NCBI GenBank assembly: GCA_003170825.1
Contig: PMYL01000012.1
Location: 62,513 to 126,512 of the forward strand
DNA: 64,000 bases
From: Acidobacteriaceae bacterium
GTDB lineage: Bacteria > Acidobacteriota > Terriglobia > Terriglobales > Acidobacteriaceae
Direction of reading: 5' to 3'
Both the position numbers and the translations under genes were made by a program. Numbering within the stretch: the stretch's first letter is position 1; each line of letters starts with the position of its first letter. Below, piece after piece: positions 53,105-61,616 of this stretch. Below the pieces are notes generated by a model. That model searched no databases. It worked only from the letters and a program-made list of their open reading frames with translations, and had not been told where the DNA came from.

Positions 53105-54457
53105 TCACTCTTCTCTACGAATCCAGCGAACAGCGTGGGCGCCGATAGGCTCGTTTCCTTTATTAAAAACGGACTCCTGACCCTCCAATGTTTTCCCGTC
53201 AGCGGATAGCGTGAACGTAACATTCACCACCGACAACGGGTACCCAGGATCATGTCCCGATAGCCGGAAACTGATTAGCCTGGCTTGGACTTGTATATTA
53301 TCTATAGCCCATAGAGACCGGGAGCAACTATTTGTAATTGCCCATCGTCCGCCATTTTGATTGATAATATAGTCACATTCCGGCTTTGAATTGCCGCCGA
53401 CAAAAAAGCCGCTCGGCAAGGGGATTTGATACCACCTTCCCTCGACGGTGTAATTCCTGCCTTCGGTGACAGCACGCTCTTTCTCCTGCTGTGCCTCCAG
53501 GAGTTTCAGTTGGCGTTGTTCCCTTTGCTTCTTTACCTCATTTTCCGCCGCCGCCGTCTGCTTGAGCGCCATGAGCTGGTAAATCTCGTCCTGGGCGTTG
53601 CGGGCGTCGGTGGGTTGGGTGAGCATGTAAAGGTTCATGCTGGCGATGGCGTCGTCAAACCGGCCCGCGGCTTTCTGGGCGGCGGCCAGCTTCTTATACG
53701 CATCCCCCCACCAGGGAGCAGCCATCGAGGCTGCTTTGTACTCCTCGATGGCGCGCTCATAGCCGGCATTGTCCTCCGCCGAGTTCGCGAGGACTACGGC
53801 CATCACGTAATGCCCACGGGCCTCTTCGGGAATCTCCGGCGGAGTCTTCATGGCCTGGACCAGCTTGATGATCTGTTGCCGGGCGGCGTCGCTTGGGTTG
53901 GCGTTAAACTGCTGCAACGCCTGCTGAAACTGCTGCGCGTCTCGCTGGCGCTCAAGATCGCGCCCCAGTTCCTCGGCGGCCTGGGTGTCAACCCCAGGGC
54001 GCACCGCCGCCCGATAAAGCGCCAGGTTGCGCTTGACGCCGTCGTAGTCAACGGCCTTGGCGTAGGCGGAGGCGGCGCTCAAGTCGGCCTCGGCATACCA
54101 GGGAGCCTGCACGGCAACCTGCTCAAATAGCGTGGCCGCAGCTTTGAAATCGTCCGCGGACGAAGCAGCGTTCATCTGCACAGCAGCCTGGACAAAATTA
54201 TCCCGCGCAAGTTGGGAAATCGCCGGAGCCGGCTTCAAGGTCTTGGCCAACGCAACGATCTGGTTGCGCAGAGTGGCGTCTTCAGGACTGTTTTGGAAAT
54301 CTGCCAGCCAGGCTGCAAGCTGTTTGCGGGCAGCCGCGTCGGCAGCCTGCTGGTGTGCCGGGGCAGCGGGTTTGGCCGTCTGCGCCGGCGCCGGAACGGC
54401 GATTGCGCATAACAGCGGAAAAAGCATGAGCCCGAAATGAATCGATCTTGTGTTCAT
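53105..54457 (-). CDS. Exported TPR-like protein
   Basis: This 450-residue protein has a signal peptide (FGLMLFPLLCAIAVPAPAQ), then helical repeats in the TPR style for about 300 residues (PWYAEADLSAASAYAKAVDY, APWWGDAYKKLAAAQKAAGR), and a coiled segment with many Gln, Arg and Lys (AAAENEVKKQREQRQLKLL). The C-terminal 120 residues are beta-rich (NYTVEGRWYQIPLPSGFFVG onward) and may be a separate domain. Probably periplasmic. Function unknown. Confidence 0.75.
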   Translation of the reverse strand: MNTRSIHFGLMLFPLLCAIAVPAPAQTAKPAAPAHQQAADAAARKQLAAWLADFQNSPEDATLRNQIVALAKTLKPAPAISQLARDNFVQAAVQMNAASSADDFKAAATLFEQVAVQAPWYAEADLSAASAYAKAVDYDGVKRNLALYRAAVRPGVDTQAAEELGRDLERQRDAQQFQQALQQFNANPSDAARQQIIKLVQAMKTPPEIPEEARGHYVMAVVLANSAEDNAGYERAIEEYKAASMAAPWWGDAYKKLAAAQKAAGRFDDAIASMNLYMLTQPTDARNAQDEIYQLMALKQTAAAENEVKKQREQRQLKLLEAQQEKERAVTEGRNYTVEGRWYQIPLPSGFFVGGNSKPECDYIINQNGGRWAITNSCSRSLWAIDNIQVQARLISFRLSGHDPGYPLSVVNVTFTLSADGKTLEGQESVFNKGNEPIGAHAVRWIRREE

Positions 54458-54568
54458 GGTTTCTCTCTCCGTGGTACTGCATATTTCAGGTTGACGCGAG
54501 CTGAACCCTCACCTTGCGCCCGCATCCCGAAGGATCTAAGCTATTTCCGGTCTCCGGCATGAATTGCC

Positions 54569-54682
54569 TTCCACGTGCCACAAGGCCGCTTGACCCTCCT
54601 GATTTTTTGCGTTCACGTTCTCGCCTCTGTCGATCAGCATCCGCACAAAATTCAGATTTCCCTCGCCGGCGCCACTGCGCAC
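54569..54682 (-). pseudogene. Ankyrin-repeat remnant
   Basis: On the minus strand the peptide GEGNLNFVRMLIDRGENVNA is followed by KNQEGQAALW, which is one clear ankyrin repeat plus the start of the next. The frame around it (54536-54859) has no start or second full repeat, so this looks like a leftover of a former ankyrin gene. It lies in the 54458-54919 spacer at the edge of the metal-resistance region; the rest of that spacer shows nothing. Confidence 0.6.
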
Positions 54683-54919
54683 GGTGTGAACAGGAATCTC
54701 CTGTTTCAGGACTGCTTCCCCTCGAATTGTACGGCTCGTGGACCGCTTTTGGGAGATTTGATCTGCATCTGTGGCCGAAAGGCGGGCTGCTGAGGCAGCT
54801 GCATTGCCGCCGTTTCTTGCAATCGTTGCTCTTTGCAGGCATTGAAGGTTGCAACACACCGGCTATTCCGGGGGTATAAAATACCGGCGGGACCCCAAAT
54901 TCCAAACCACCGTTCGGGG

Positions 54920-55888
54920 ATGATGAACGTGCCCAAGCAAGCAATGGACGGCCTCGTGCCACAGAGCGGCGAGAAGAGGATGCGCGACGCGCAATTCGCC
55001 ATGCGTCTCTCATTGGTTATTGGCGTGGCCATGCTGCTGGGGAAGACGGCGGCTTATTTTATGACCCACTCGGCTGCCATCTTCTCCGATGCGGCCGAGT
55101 CGGTGATTCACGTGATTGCCGTGGGTTTTGCCGGTTTTAGCCTTCGACTCAGCACGCGTCCCGCTTCCCATCACTTCCTCTACGGTTACGAACGCATCAC
55201 CTTCTTCTCTGCTGGATTTGAGGGCGCCTTGATCGTCGTGGCCGCGATCGCGATTATCACGGAGTCGCTCCGCGAGTGGATTGCCGGACTCCAACTGCAG
55301 CGCCTGGGATCGGGAGTTGTGTTGATCCTGGTGGCAGGAATCGTGAATGCGGGCCTCGGCTACTACCTCATCCGTACCGGCCGCCGGACGAATTCCATCA
55401 TCCTCGAAGCCAACGGCAAACACGTCCTGACCGACAGTTGGACCAGCTTTGGCGTTGTGGGGGGATTGGGACTGGTGCTGATGACGCATTGGAAGCCGTT
55501 CGATCCTCTGGTGGCCATCGTTGTCGCCGCAAATATTCTCTGGTCGGGAGGCCGCCTGGTCTGGCATTCCGCGGCTGGACTGCTGGACTATTCCGATCCC
55601 GAGACCGGCCGAAGGATTCGCGAGCGGCTGGATGCAATCTGCTCCGAACTGAACATTGAATACCACGGCGTGCGTTTCCGAACGACAGGGTACCGGCAGA
55701 TCATAGAAGTGCACTTGCTGTTCCCGCGCCTGACATCGGTGAGCGAGGCCCATGCCCTCGCCACCGTTTTGGAAGAACGCCTGCCCAACGAACTGCGGGT
55801 GCCTGCCGAGGTCATTACGCACCTGGAGTCGTCTGAAGATCACGCTCTTGTCCACCACCAACAGCACTACACGGGAAAACCGGATTAA
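54920..55888 (+). CDS. Cation diffusion facilitator (metal efflux) transporter
   Basis: This zinc/iron/cobalt exporter of the CDF family exchanges metal for protons in the inner membrane. The 322-residue protein has six transmembrane segments (from IGVAMLLGKTAAYFMTHSAA on). The metal-site acidic and histidine residues are in IFSDAAESVIHV and EANGKHVLTDSWTSFGV; here the second HxxxD is complete. The C-terminal 90 residues are the cytoplasmic metal-sensing domain, ending in histidine-rich DHALVHHQQHYT. Start at 54920 or 54923 (tandem ATG). Confidence 0.93.
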   Translation: MMNVPKQAMDGLVPQSGEKRMRDAQFAMRLSLVIGVAMLLGKTAAYFMTHSAAIFSDAAESVIHVIAVGFAGFSLRLSTRPASHHFLYGYERITFFSAGFEGALIVVAAIAIITESLREWIAGLQLQRLGSGVVLILVAGIVNAGLGYYLIRTGRRTNSIILEANGKHVLTDSWTSFGVVGGLGLVLMTHWKPFDPLVAIVVAANILWSGGRLVWHSAAGLLDYSDPETGRRIRERLDAICSELNIEYHGVRFRTTGYRQIIEVHLLFPRLTSVSEAHALATVLEERLPNELRVPAEVITHLESSEDHALVHHQQHYTGKPD

Positions 55889-56012
55889 GCTGTTTGGCGC
55901 TCTTCGGACCTCAACCCATGAGAAATCGCCTGTAGATGAACTACGGTGCGTCCTCGCTTACGGTAGGGCCCGAACGGCTCAGAAACCTTTCCCAGGCCGG
56001 CTCGTACGCCGC

Positions 56013-56420
56013 TTAGGCCGGGTCTGCCTCAAAACGAGTTGGAATCGGCGCCCCCTGGAGGGTGACGAAACGCTCCGGTTCGCCACATGCGTTGCTTAGT
56101 CTGGCCAGATCCGTCTGCATCTCGCGGTCCGCCCTGAAAGACATGAGCGCGGCATCGAGAATTGCGGCCGCTCCGGCATCCTCAGGCCGTTCCATGCTGT
56201 AATGCATCCATTTCCCTTCGCGGCGCGCGCTCACAATCCCGGCATTGCGCAGATAGGCAAGATGCCGGGAAATCTTCGGCTGGCCTTGCTTCAGAATCTC
56301 AACGAAATAGCAGACGCACACCTCCCGGCCATCCATCAGGTTGAGCAGCCTGAGGCGCGTGGGGTCGGAAAGAGCGGCGAACAAGCGTGCCAGGCCGACC
56401 GATTTGGTGCTGCGGGCCAT
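56013..56420 (-). CDS. arsR: ArsR-type metalloid-responsive repressor
   Basis: This 135-residue winged-helix repressor has the arsenite-binding pair in REVCVCYFVEIL (CVC, alpha3 site) and the recognition helix QPKISRHLAYLRNAGIV. ArsR leaves DNA when arsenite binds. It is divergent from arsM with 75 bases between, where two copies of an AT-rich repeat and the arsM promoter are found. The C-terminal 20 residues (FVTLQGAPIPTRFEADPA) are an extra, unstructured tail. Confidence 0.94.
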   Translation of the reverse strand: MARSTKSVGLARLFAALSDPTRLRLLNLMDGREVCVCYFVEILKQGQPKISRHLAYLRNAGIVSARREGKWMHYSMERPEDAGAAAILDAALMSFRADREMQTDLARLSNACGEPERFVTLQGAPIPTRFEADPA

Positions 56421-56424
56421 GGCT

Positions 56425-56489
56425 AATTATATACGCCTTGACAAATATCTGAAGGAAATTATATATTCGTCTTGACGTATACGAAAGGA
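56425..56489 (+). promoter_or_regulatory. arsR-arsM divergent control region with two operator-like repeats
   Basis: TTGACA (56438-56443) and TATATT (56462-56467), 18 bases apart, form a good sigma70 promoter for arsM. Two imperfect direct repeats begin AATTATATACG (56425) and AATTATATATTCG (56457), each followed by CTTGAC; they are spaced by 32 bases, and both overlap the promoter. Confidence 0.75.
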
Positions 56490-56495
56490 GGCGGA

Positions 56496-57368
56496 ATGGA
56501 AACCGCCGCTCAGGTAAAAGAGGAAGTGAAGCAGAAGTACGGCAGCGCCGCCCGCGCGATTGCGGGCGCAGGAAGCCTGGCTGCCTATTGCGACCCAGCC
56601 CTTCGCTGCTGCGACCCGATCACCACGAATCTCTACAGCGCCAATGAGAAGGGGTCGATTCCGGAGGGTGCCGTGCTGGCCTCGCTGGGATGCGGCAATC
56701 CCACCGCGTTGATCGAGTTGAGGCCGGGCGAGGTGGTGCTTGATCTCGGTTCGGGCGGCGGCATCGACGTGCTGCTCTCCGCGCGGCGCGTTGGCCCCAC
56801 GGGCAAAGCCTATGGCCTGGACATGACCGACGAAATGCTGGCGCTGGCGCGCGAGAACCAGCGGCAGGCTGGGGTCGATAACGTGGAGTTCCTGAAGGGC
56901 GACATTGAGAACATCCCTCTGCCGGACAACTCCGTCGATGTGGTGATCTCCAACTGCGTCATCAATCTCTCCGCGGACAAGGACCGTGTCCTGAAGGAAG
57001 CATTCCGGGTGCTCCGCCCCGGAGGCCGCTTCGCAGTCTCGGATCCTGTCGTCCGTGGCAAGGTTCCGGACGCTATACGGCAAAGCATGTTGCTGTGGGT
57101 CGGGTGCGTTGCCGGAGCTTTGGAAGAGCAAGAGTATCGGACGAAGCTGCTCAGCGCCGGCTTTGTCGATGTCGATGTTGAGCCAACCAGAATCTACAGC
57201 GTGGAAGATGCGCGCCAGTTTCTGGCGGAGGCCGGGGTCGATGTGGACGAGATTGCCGCGCAGGTGGAAGGCAAGTTCATGAGTGCGTTCATTCGCGCCA
57301 CCAAACCGAATGCGGTTTGCTGCGAGCCTGGTTGCTGCTCCGCGGCGGCAATAGCCCGGAAAGGCTAA
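56496..57368 (+). CDS. arsM: Arsenite S-adenosylmethionine methyltransferase
   Basis: ArsM methylates arsenite to volatile or less toxic organoarsenicals. The 290-residue protein has the SAM loop VVLDLGSGGGIDVLLSARRV, the arsenic-binding cysteines in NCVINLSADKDRVL and CDPALRCCD, and the ending CCEPGCCSAAA. The start at 56496 has AGGAGG in front. It is the first gene of arsM-arsC-acr3. The family normally has three or four conserved cysteines, and all are seen. Confidence 0.95.
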   Translation: METAAQVKEEVKQKYGSAARAIAGAGSLAAYCDPALRCCDPITTNLYSANEKGSIPEGAVLASLGCGNPTALIELRPGEVVLDLGSGGGIDVLLSARRVGPTGKAYGLDMTDEMLALARENQRQAGVDNVEFLKGDIENIPLPDNSVDVVISNCVINLSADKDRVLKEAFRVLRPGGRFAVSDPVVRGKVPDAIRQSMLLWVGCVAGALEEQEYRTKLLSAGFVDVDVEPTRIYSVEDARQFLAEAGVDVDEIAAQVEGKFMSAFIRATKPNAVCCEPGCCSAAAIARKG

Positions 57369-57373
57369 CCTAT

Positions 57374-57865
57374 ATGCCGAACCACTACAACGTCCTGTTT
57401 CTATGTACGGGCAACTCCGCCCGCTCCATTATGGCGGAGTCCATCCTGAACCGTAAGGCGAAAGGTATCTTCACCGCGTACAGCGCGGGCAGCCATCCTG
57501 CAGGGGCGGTGAGGCCGGAGGCTCTCAAGCAGATTGAGCTTGCGGGAATCCCAACTGCCGGACTGCGTAGCAAGTCCTGGGATGAGTTTGCCGCGCCCGG
57601 CGCCCCGCGGATGGATTTCGTCTTCACGGTTTGCGACAACGCCGCGAACGAGGCCTGCCCTTTCTGGCCCGGACAGCCGATGACCGCTCATTGGGGAATC
57701 CCCGATCCGGCAGCGGTCAACGGCACGCCTGAGGAGATAGACCGTGCCTTTCGCGACGCATTCTCGATCCTAGGCCGCCGCATCGATCTGTTACTTTGTT
57801 TGCCGCTTTCCACTCTGGAGCAGCTCACAATTCAAAGAGAGCTGGACAACATCGGCCGGCAATGA
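57374..57865 (+). CDS. arsC: Arsenate reductase (thioredoxin-dependent type)
   Basis: This low-molecular-weight phosphatase-like arsenate reductase reduces arsenate to arsenite. The P-loop is FLCTGNSARSIM (nucleophilic Cys and Arg), with a second cysteine in FTVCDNAANEACPFWPG and an aspartate in IPDPAAV. The 163 residues are a bit longer than the usual 135-140. The start at 57374 is 5 bases after arsM. Arsenite made here would go to Acr3 or to ArsM. Confidence 0.94.
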   Translation: MPNHYNVLFLCTGNSARSIMAESILNRKAKGIFTAYSAGSHPAGAVRPEALKQIELAGIPTAGLRSKSWDEFAAPGAPRMDFVFTVCDNAANEACPFWPGQPMTAHWGIPDPAAVNGTPEEIDRAFRDAFSILGRRIDLLLCLPLSTLEQLTIQRELDNIGRQ

Positions 57866-57938
57866 AGCCTTCACTCTTGCGCCGGATGGTTGCGGCCACG
57901 CAGAACCGATATCCAACCGCCCTTGAGGCCAAATAACA

Positions 57939-59060
57939 ATGTCCAACAAACCCTATACGCAAGGCCGGATTTGCGCTCCGTTGCAACGGAAGAAGCTCTC
58001 CTTCCTCGACCGCTTCCTCACGCTCTGGATATTCCTCGCAATGGCCATTGGAGTGGGCTTAGGCCACTTCATCCCAGGCTCCGCCGGATTCGTCAATCGC
58101 TTTCAGAGTGGAACGACGAATATCCCGATCGCCATCGGCCTGATCATCATGATGTTCCCGCCGCTGGCGAAAGTTCGATACGAGAAGCTGGGTGAGGTCT
58201 TTCGCAACAAACGAGTTCTCTCGCTGTCGCTGGTCCAGAACTGGGTCATCGGGCCGGTGCTCATGTTCTTCCTGGCCATCGTGTTCCTTCGCGGCGAACC
58301 GGCCTATATGCGCGGACTCATCCTGATCGGCATCGCACGCTGCATCGCGATGGTCCTGGTGTGGAATGAGTTGGCCGACGGTGACACGGACTACGTTGCC
58401 GGCCTGGTCGCAATCAACAGCGTCTTTCAGGTGCTCTTTTACAGCCTCTACGCGTGGGTCTTCATTACCGTGCTTCCAAAGTGGTTCGGCCTTGAAGGAA
58501 GCATCGTGCAAGTCAGCATCGCCCAGATCGCGAAGAGCGTTGCAATCTACCTCGGCATTCCATTCGTCTCCGGGTTCGTTACACGCTTTGCTCTCATTCG
58601 GCTCAAAGGCGAGGAGTGGTACCGTACGCGCTTCATTCCCAGGATCAGTCCGCTCACGTTGGCCGCCCTGCTCTTCACGATCCTGGTGATGTTCTCGCTC
58701 AAGGGCGATCTGATTGTGCGCCTGCCGCTCGATGTGATTCGCATCGCAATCCCGCTGGTCATTTATTTCCTCATCATGTTTCTGGTGAGTTTTTGGATGG
58801 GCAAGCGGCTCGGCGCCAACTACGCGCAATCCGCTACCCTTTCGTTCACGGCTGCGGGAAACAACTTCGAGCTGGCGATTGCGGTGGCCGTGGCCGTCTT
58901 TGGCCTGAAGTCTGGCGAGGCATTCGTGGGTGTAGTCGGCCCGCTCATTGAAGTACCGGCACTTATCGGGCTGGTCAACGTCGCCTTCTGGATACGAAAG
59001 CGGTACTTCGCCTCGCAAGAGCGCGAATTGGAGACGTGTCCAGCAAGAAACATGCCGTAG
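57939..59060 (+). CDS. acr3: Arsenite efflux transporter Acr3
   Basis: This ten-helix exporter of the BART superfamily expels arsenite using the membrane potential. The 373-residue protein contains [40 protein letters not shown] (with the conserved cysteine in the family's motif) and [20 protein letters not shown]. The start at 57939 is ATG. It is the third gene after arsM and arsC. A remnant aquaporin frame overlaps its end. Confidence 0.95.
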   Translation: MSNKPYTQGRICAPLQRKKLSFLDRFLTLWIFLAMAIGVGLGHFIPGSAGFVNRFQSGTTNIPIAIGLIIMMFPPLAKVRYEKLGEVFRNKRVLSLSLVQNWVIGPVLMFFLAIVFLRGEPAYMRGLILIGIARCIAMVLVWNELADGDTDYVAGLVAINSVFQVLFYSLYAWVFITVLPKWFGLEGSIVQVSIAQIAKSVAIYLGIPFVSGFVTRFALIRLKGEEWYRTRFIPRISPLTLAALLFTILVMFSLKGDLIVRLPLDVIRIAIPLVIYFLIMFLVSFWMGKRLGANYAQSATLSFTAAGNNFELAIAVAVAVFGLKSGEAFVGVVGPLIEVPALIGLVNVAFWIRKRYFASQERELETCPARNMP

Positions 59061-59197
59061 GGAACTGTGCTTCAGACGCGCTCTTCCGAGCATGGCGCGA
59101 AACCCCTGCGTATGTCATCGCGCAGTTGGGGGGAGCGTTTGCCGCGACGCTTCTCTTTCAGTGGCTCATGCCTTTGCTCAAAACATATCCAACTTGA
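59036..59197 (+). pseudogene. Remnant of an aquaporin/MIP family gene
   Basis: In the frame from the GTG at 59036 to the TGA at 59195-59197 the peptide FRAWRETPAYVIAQLGGAFA then ATLLFQWLMPLL resembles the third helix of aquaporins (FPWRRVPAYVAAQLLGAVLA-type). Only this part remains; the two NPA motifs and the rest are missing. Aquaglyceroporins (AqpS) are frequent members of arsenic operons, so this is probably the decayed end of such a gene. The match is by eye. Confidence 0.5.
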
Positions 59198-59590
59198 AAC
59201 TTGTCTAACTCGTTTGTTCTCTATGCTTTGTTAATGAAATCGCTCGGATGCGGAAAAGCGTGGCGATGGAAGGAGTCTCCGGCGAACCATTCTCTGGGCC
59301 AAATTCCCTGCTAACAGGGAAAACTACAGGGAAAGTTGCGGATTCGCCCCCCAAATTCCATCGGCCCAACTCTCTGGATTCCTGAATCTAGGCGAGTTCC
59401 GATGCTGGGCGCTCAGCTCAGGCGACCAATAGAACAGGGAATGATCACCGGCGTATCAGGGATTTGTCACTCCTGATTCGGTAGCCTGGGTTTACGGATC
59501 AATGATGCAAGCCGGTCGCGGCTCCATGCGAGGGAAACTCAAATGGGGGTGCTAATGGATTTGTTGAGAGTCACATACAGAAAAAATAGG
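59198..59590. repeat. Spacer with iterated ACAGGGAA motifs
   Basis: TTCCCTG-CTAA-CAGGGAA is a hairpin at 59304-59321, and the word CAGGGAA/T recurs at 59313-59321, 59325-59333, 59433-59441 and 59456-59463. I recall such ACAGGGAA repeats from integrase-linked remnants in other genomes. No gene is visible in these 390 bases. Confidence 0.5.
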
Positions 59591-61129
59591 CTAGCCTTCA
59601 GGCTCCACTTCGATAGCGTTGATGAGCGGATAGTTCTTGACTGGCGTGAAATATAGCTCCAGCATGCCATGGGCAGTGGGTTTTACGCGATCCACTGTAA
59701 TCACCGCGGCGCCGCTCTTCTGGTCTCTCGAAATGTCAAAATCCTTCAGCAGAGTTGCACCATTGCAGTACACGTCGAACACGCGGCTTCCAGTTCCGCC
59801 GGGACCGCCGTTGCTGCTGCCAAACCACCCCTCGGAAAAATACAGCCGCACTCTGTACTCTTTGTCTGCAACAACCGGAATGAGGTAGTGAAAGTGTCCA
59901 TATCGCTCCCATTCGAAGAGCCTGGAGTTTGCGACCTTGGGCAGGTTATCCGGATGAAATGTTCTTCTGCCACCCTGGAAGAATCTCTCCGGATACCATG
60001 AATTTCCTTGGTCGTCGCGGAAGACCGCCGGACCGGCGAGCATTCGCAGCGGTTGCATGGCATCCGATCCTGACCGCGTAATCTCGACCGCGTTAACGAA
60101 AGCTGCATCCGAGATGAAATCCAGGTGGATGGCGCCGTCGCTCATGGGATGAATCCCGGGGTAGACTTTGCCGACCACAGTGTCGTCACCGCTCGCTTCA
60201 TCCACGATATCCAAAGCCGCTGTCAGAGTGTCGTTAATGGATAAAACAACCTGTCCGGCTCCCTCTTTATCGCCCTCCGTGTCGGCGAAAAGCAACAGAA
60301 GTTGATAGCTCCCGGGCGGAGCGGGAATTTTGCATTGGAACTTGCCTTGGCGTCCGTTCAGAAACAGCGGTAAATCGTCTGTTCCCTGAATATCGCGATT
60401 CGGATGGGAGAAGGTGGATCCTCCCTTGCAGTATTGATCGGCGCTCCATGTCTGGCCGGCAACATCCACATAGGAGTTCGAGGCTGCGCCAAATCGAATG
60501 CGGATGGTTCGATCCTGTGCCGTCCCGGCTGGTTCCGCTGGTCCTGGACCGCCGCCAGTCCCCGCTACGGGCACAAGACTCTCCGGCTTTGCCGGCACTC
60601 CCGGTTGCCTGTGCCTTAAATAACTGCTTCCCAGCAACATCAGAACCGCTGCTCCAGCAACGGCCACTCCCGCCAAAATCATCCTCACACGACGGCTTGT
60701 GCGGGGCACATTCCGCACCGGTTCTTCGAGCGCCGGCAAGGTATCGACAGGACCGGCAGGCGCCATCAACGCCTGTTTCTTGGGTTCGAATTGCAGCTCA
60801 TATTTGCCGGCCGGAAGCCGAATCTGGAGCGGGTGGTCAGCACCCTCCCTCGCATAATACCGCTCCAGCTTCTCCCTCAATCCGTGAGCCGTTACGCGCA
60901 CAATGGTGTCCGATTGGGGGTCAAACTGCGCCGGACGATGCAGCGCCTCCACGGCGATGCTGTATTCCTTCACCTGATCGGTCTTTCCAGCAAAATACCG
61001 CTCCGCCACGTACTCCAGGAAACGCCGAAGATTTGGCGCTTTGTCCAGGATGCCCGACTGAAGCACGGCTTGCAGTTCCTGCCATCCCTCTTCCTGGTTG
61101 GTACGAATTGTGGAATGCGCCAACGTCAT
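59591..61129 (-). CDS. Membrane protein with two malectin-like domains
   Basis: This 512-residue protein has an N-terminal cytoplasmic domain (about residues 10-115: WQELQAVLQSGILDKAPNLR ... FDPQSDTIVRVTAHGLREKL) often found at the start of acidobacterial regulator-like proteins, one transmembrane helix (RMILAGVAVAGAAVLMLLG), and two malectin-type carbohydrate-binding modules outside (IRIRFGAASNSYVDVAGQTW and DDQGNSWYPERFFQGGRRTF). It may sense sugar and signal inward. The start at 61129 is ATG; the TTG at 61138 is also possible. It is divergent from the large FN3 gene. Confidence 0.72.
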   Translation of the reverse strand: MTLAHSTIRTNQEEGWQELQAVLQSGILDKAPNLRRFLEYVAERYFAGKTDQVKEYSIAVEALHRPAQFDPQSDTIVRVTAHGLREKLERYYAREGADHPLQIRLPAGKYELQFEPKKQALMAPAGPVDTLPALEEPVRNVPRTSRRVRMILAGVAVAGAAVLMLLGSSYLRHRQPGVPAKPESLVPVAGTGGGPGPAEPAGTAQDRTIRIRFGAASNSYVDVAGQTWSADQYCKGGSTFSHPNRDIQGTDDLPLFLNGRQGKFQCKIPAPPGSYQLLLLFADTEGDKEGAGQVVLSINDTLTAALDIVDEASGDDTVVGKVYPGIHPMSDGAIHLDFISDAAFVNAVEITRSGSDAMQPLRMLAGPAVFRDDQGNSWYPERFFQGGRRTFHPDNLPKVANSRLFEWERYGHFHYLIPVVADKEYRVRLYFSEGWFGSSNGGPGGTGSRVFDVYCNGATLLKDFDISRDQKSGAAVITVDRVKPTAHGMLELYFTPVKNYPLINAIEVEPEG

Positions 61130-61616
61130 AGGGTGCAATTTTCCTTCACGATTCTAGCGTTATTATTATATTCCTCAAAATAGATTCGGCGGAAGTGCCA
61201 ATTAACGGTCCCTAACCGAAGTAACGTAGACAACGACGGTTGCGGCCGAAAATGCCCGCACTTGCTCTATTTCTCCTTATAAATCAATGACTTACGGAAG
61301 GTTAAGGCAGATATTCGCGCCGCGCAAACGTAGGCCTGCGATTGGTTGAGGCGCGGTTCCCGCAACCATGCAAGCCTCTCTAACCGTGAATGAACGGCGA
61401 CTCACTTGCCAGTTGAGCGCTCGTGCGCAGAGTATCGCGCTATTGCATTCCCCGGCCCCCTGCGAACGACGCAAATCAAAGAAGTGGCGAGTAGGGTGCC
61501 TTGTTTGCTCAGGACACGTCCCTTTGTACTCCCCCGATCCCACTGGAGCCGAGGCATACACGCATTCAGTTCGTATTGCCGGCAGCTCAAAACAATCGTT
61601 GTTGAGAGGTTCTCTG
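61130..61616. other. Divergent spacer between malectin and FN3 genes
   Basis: About 490 bases without a gene. It must hold the two promoters, but no clear box, dyad or repeat was recognised; a short open frame at 61406-61624 has no family features. Confidence 0.4.
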
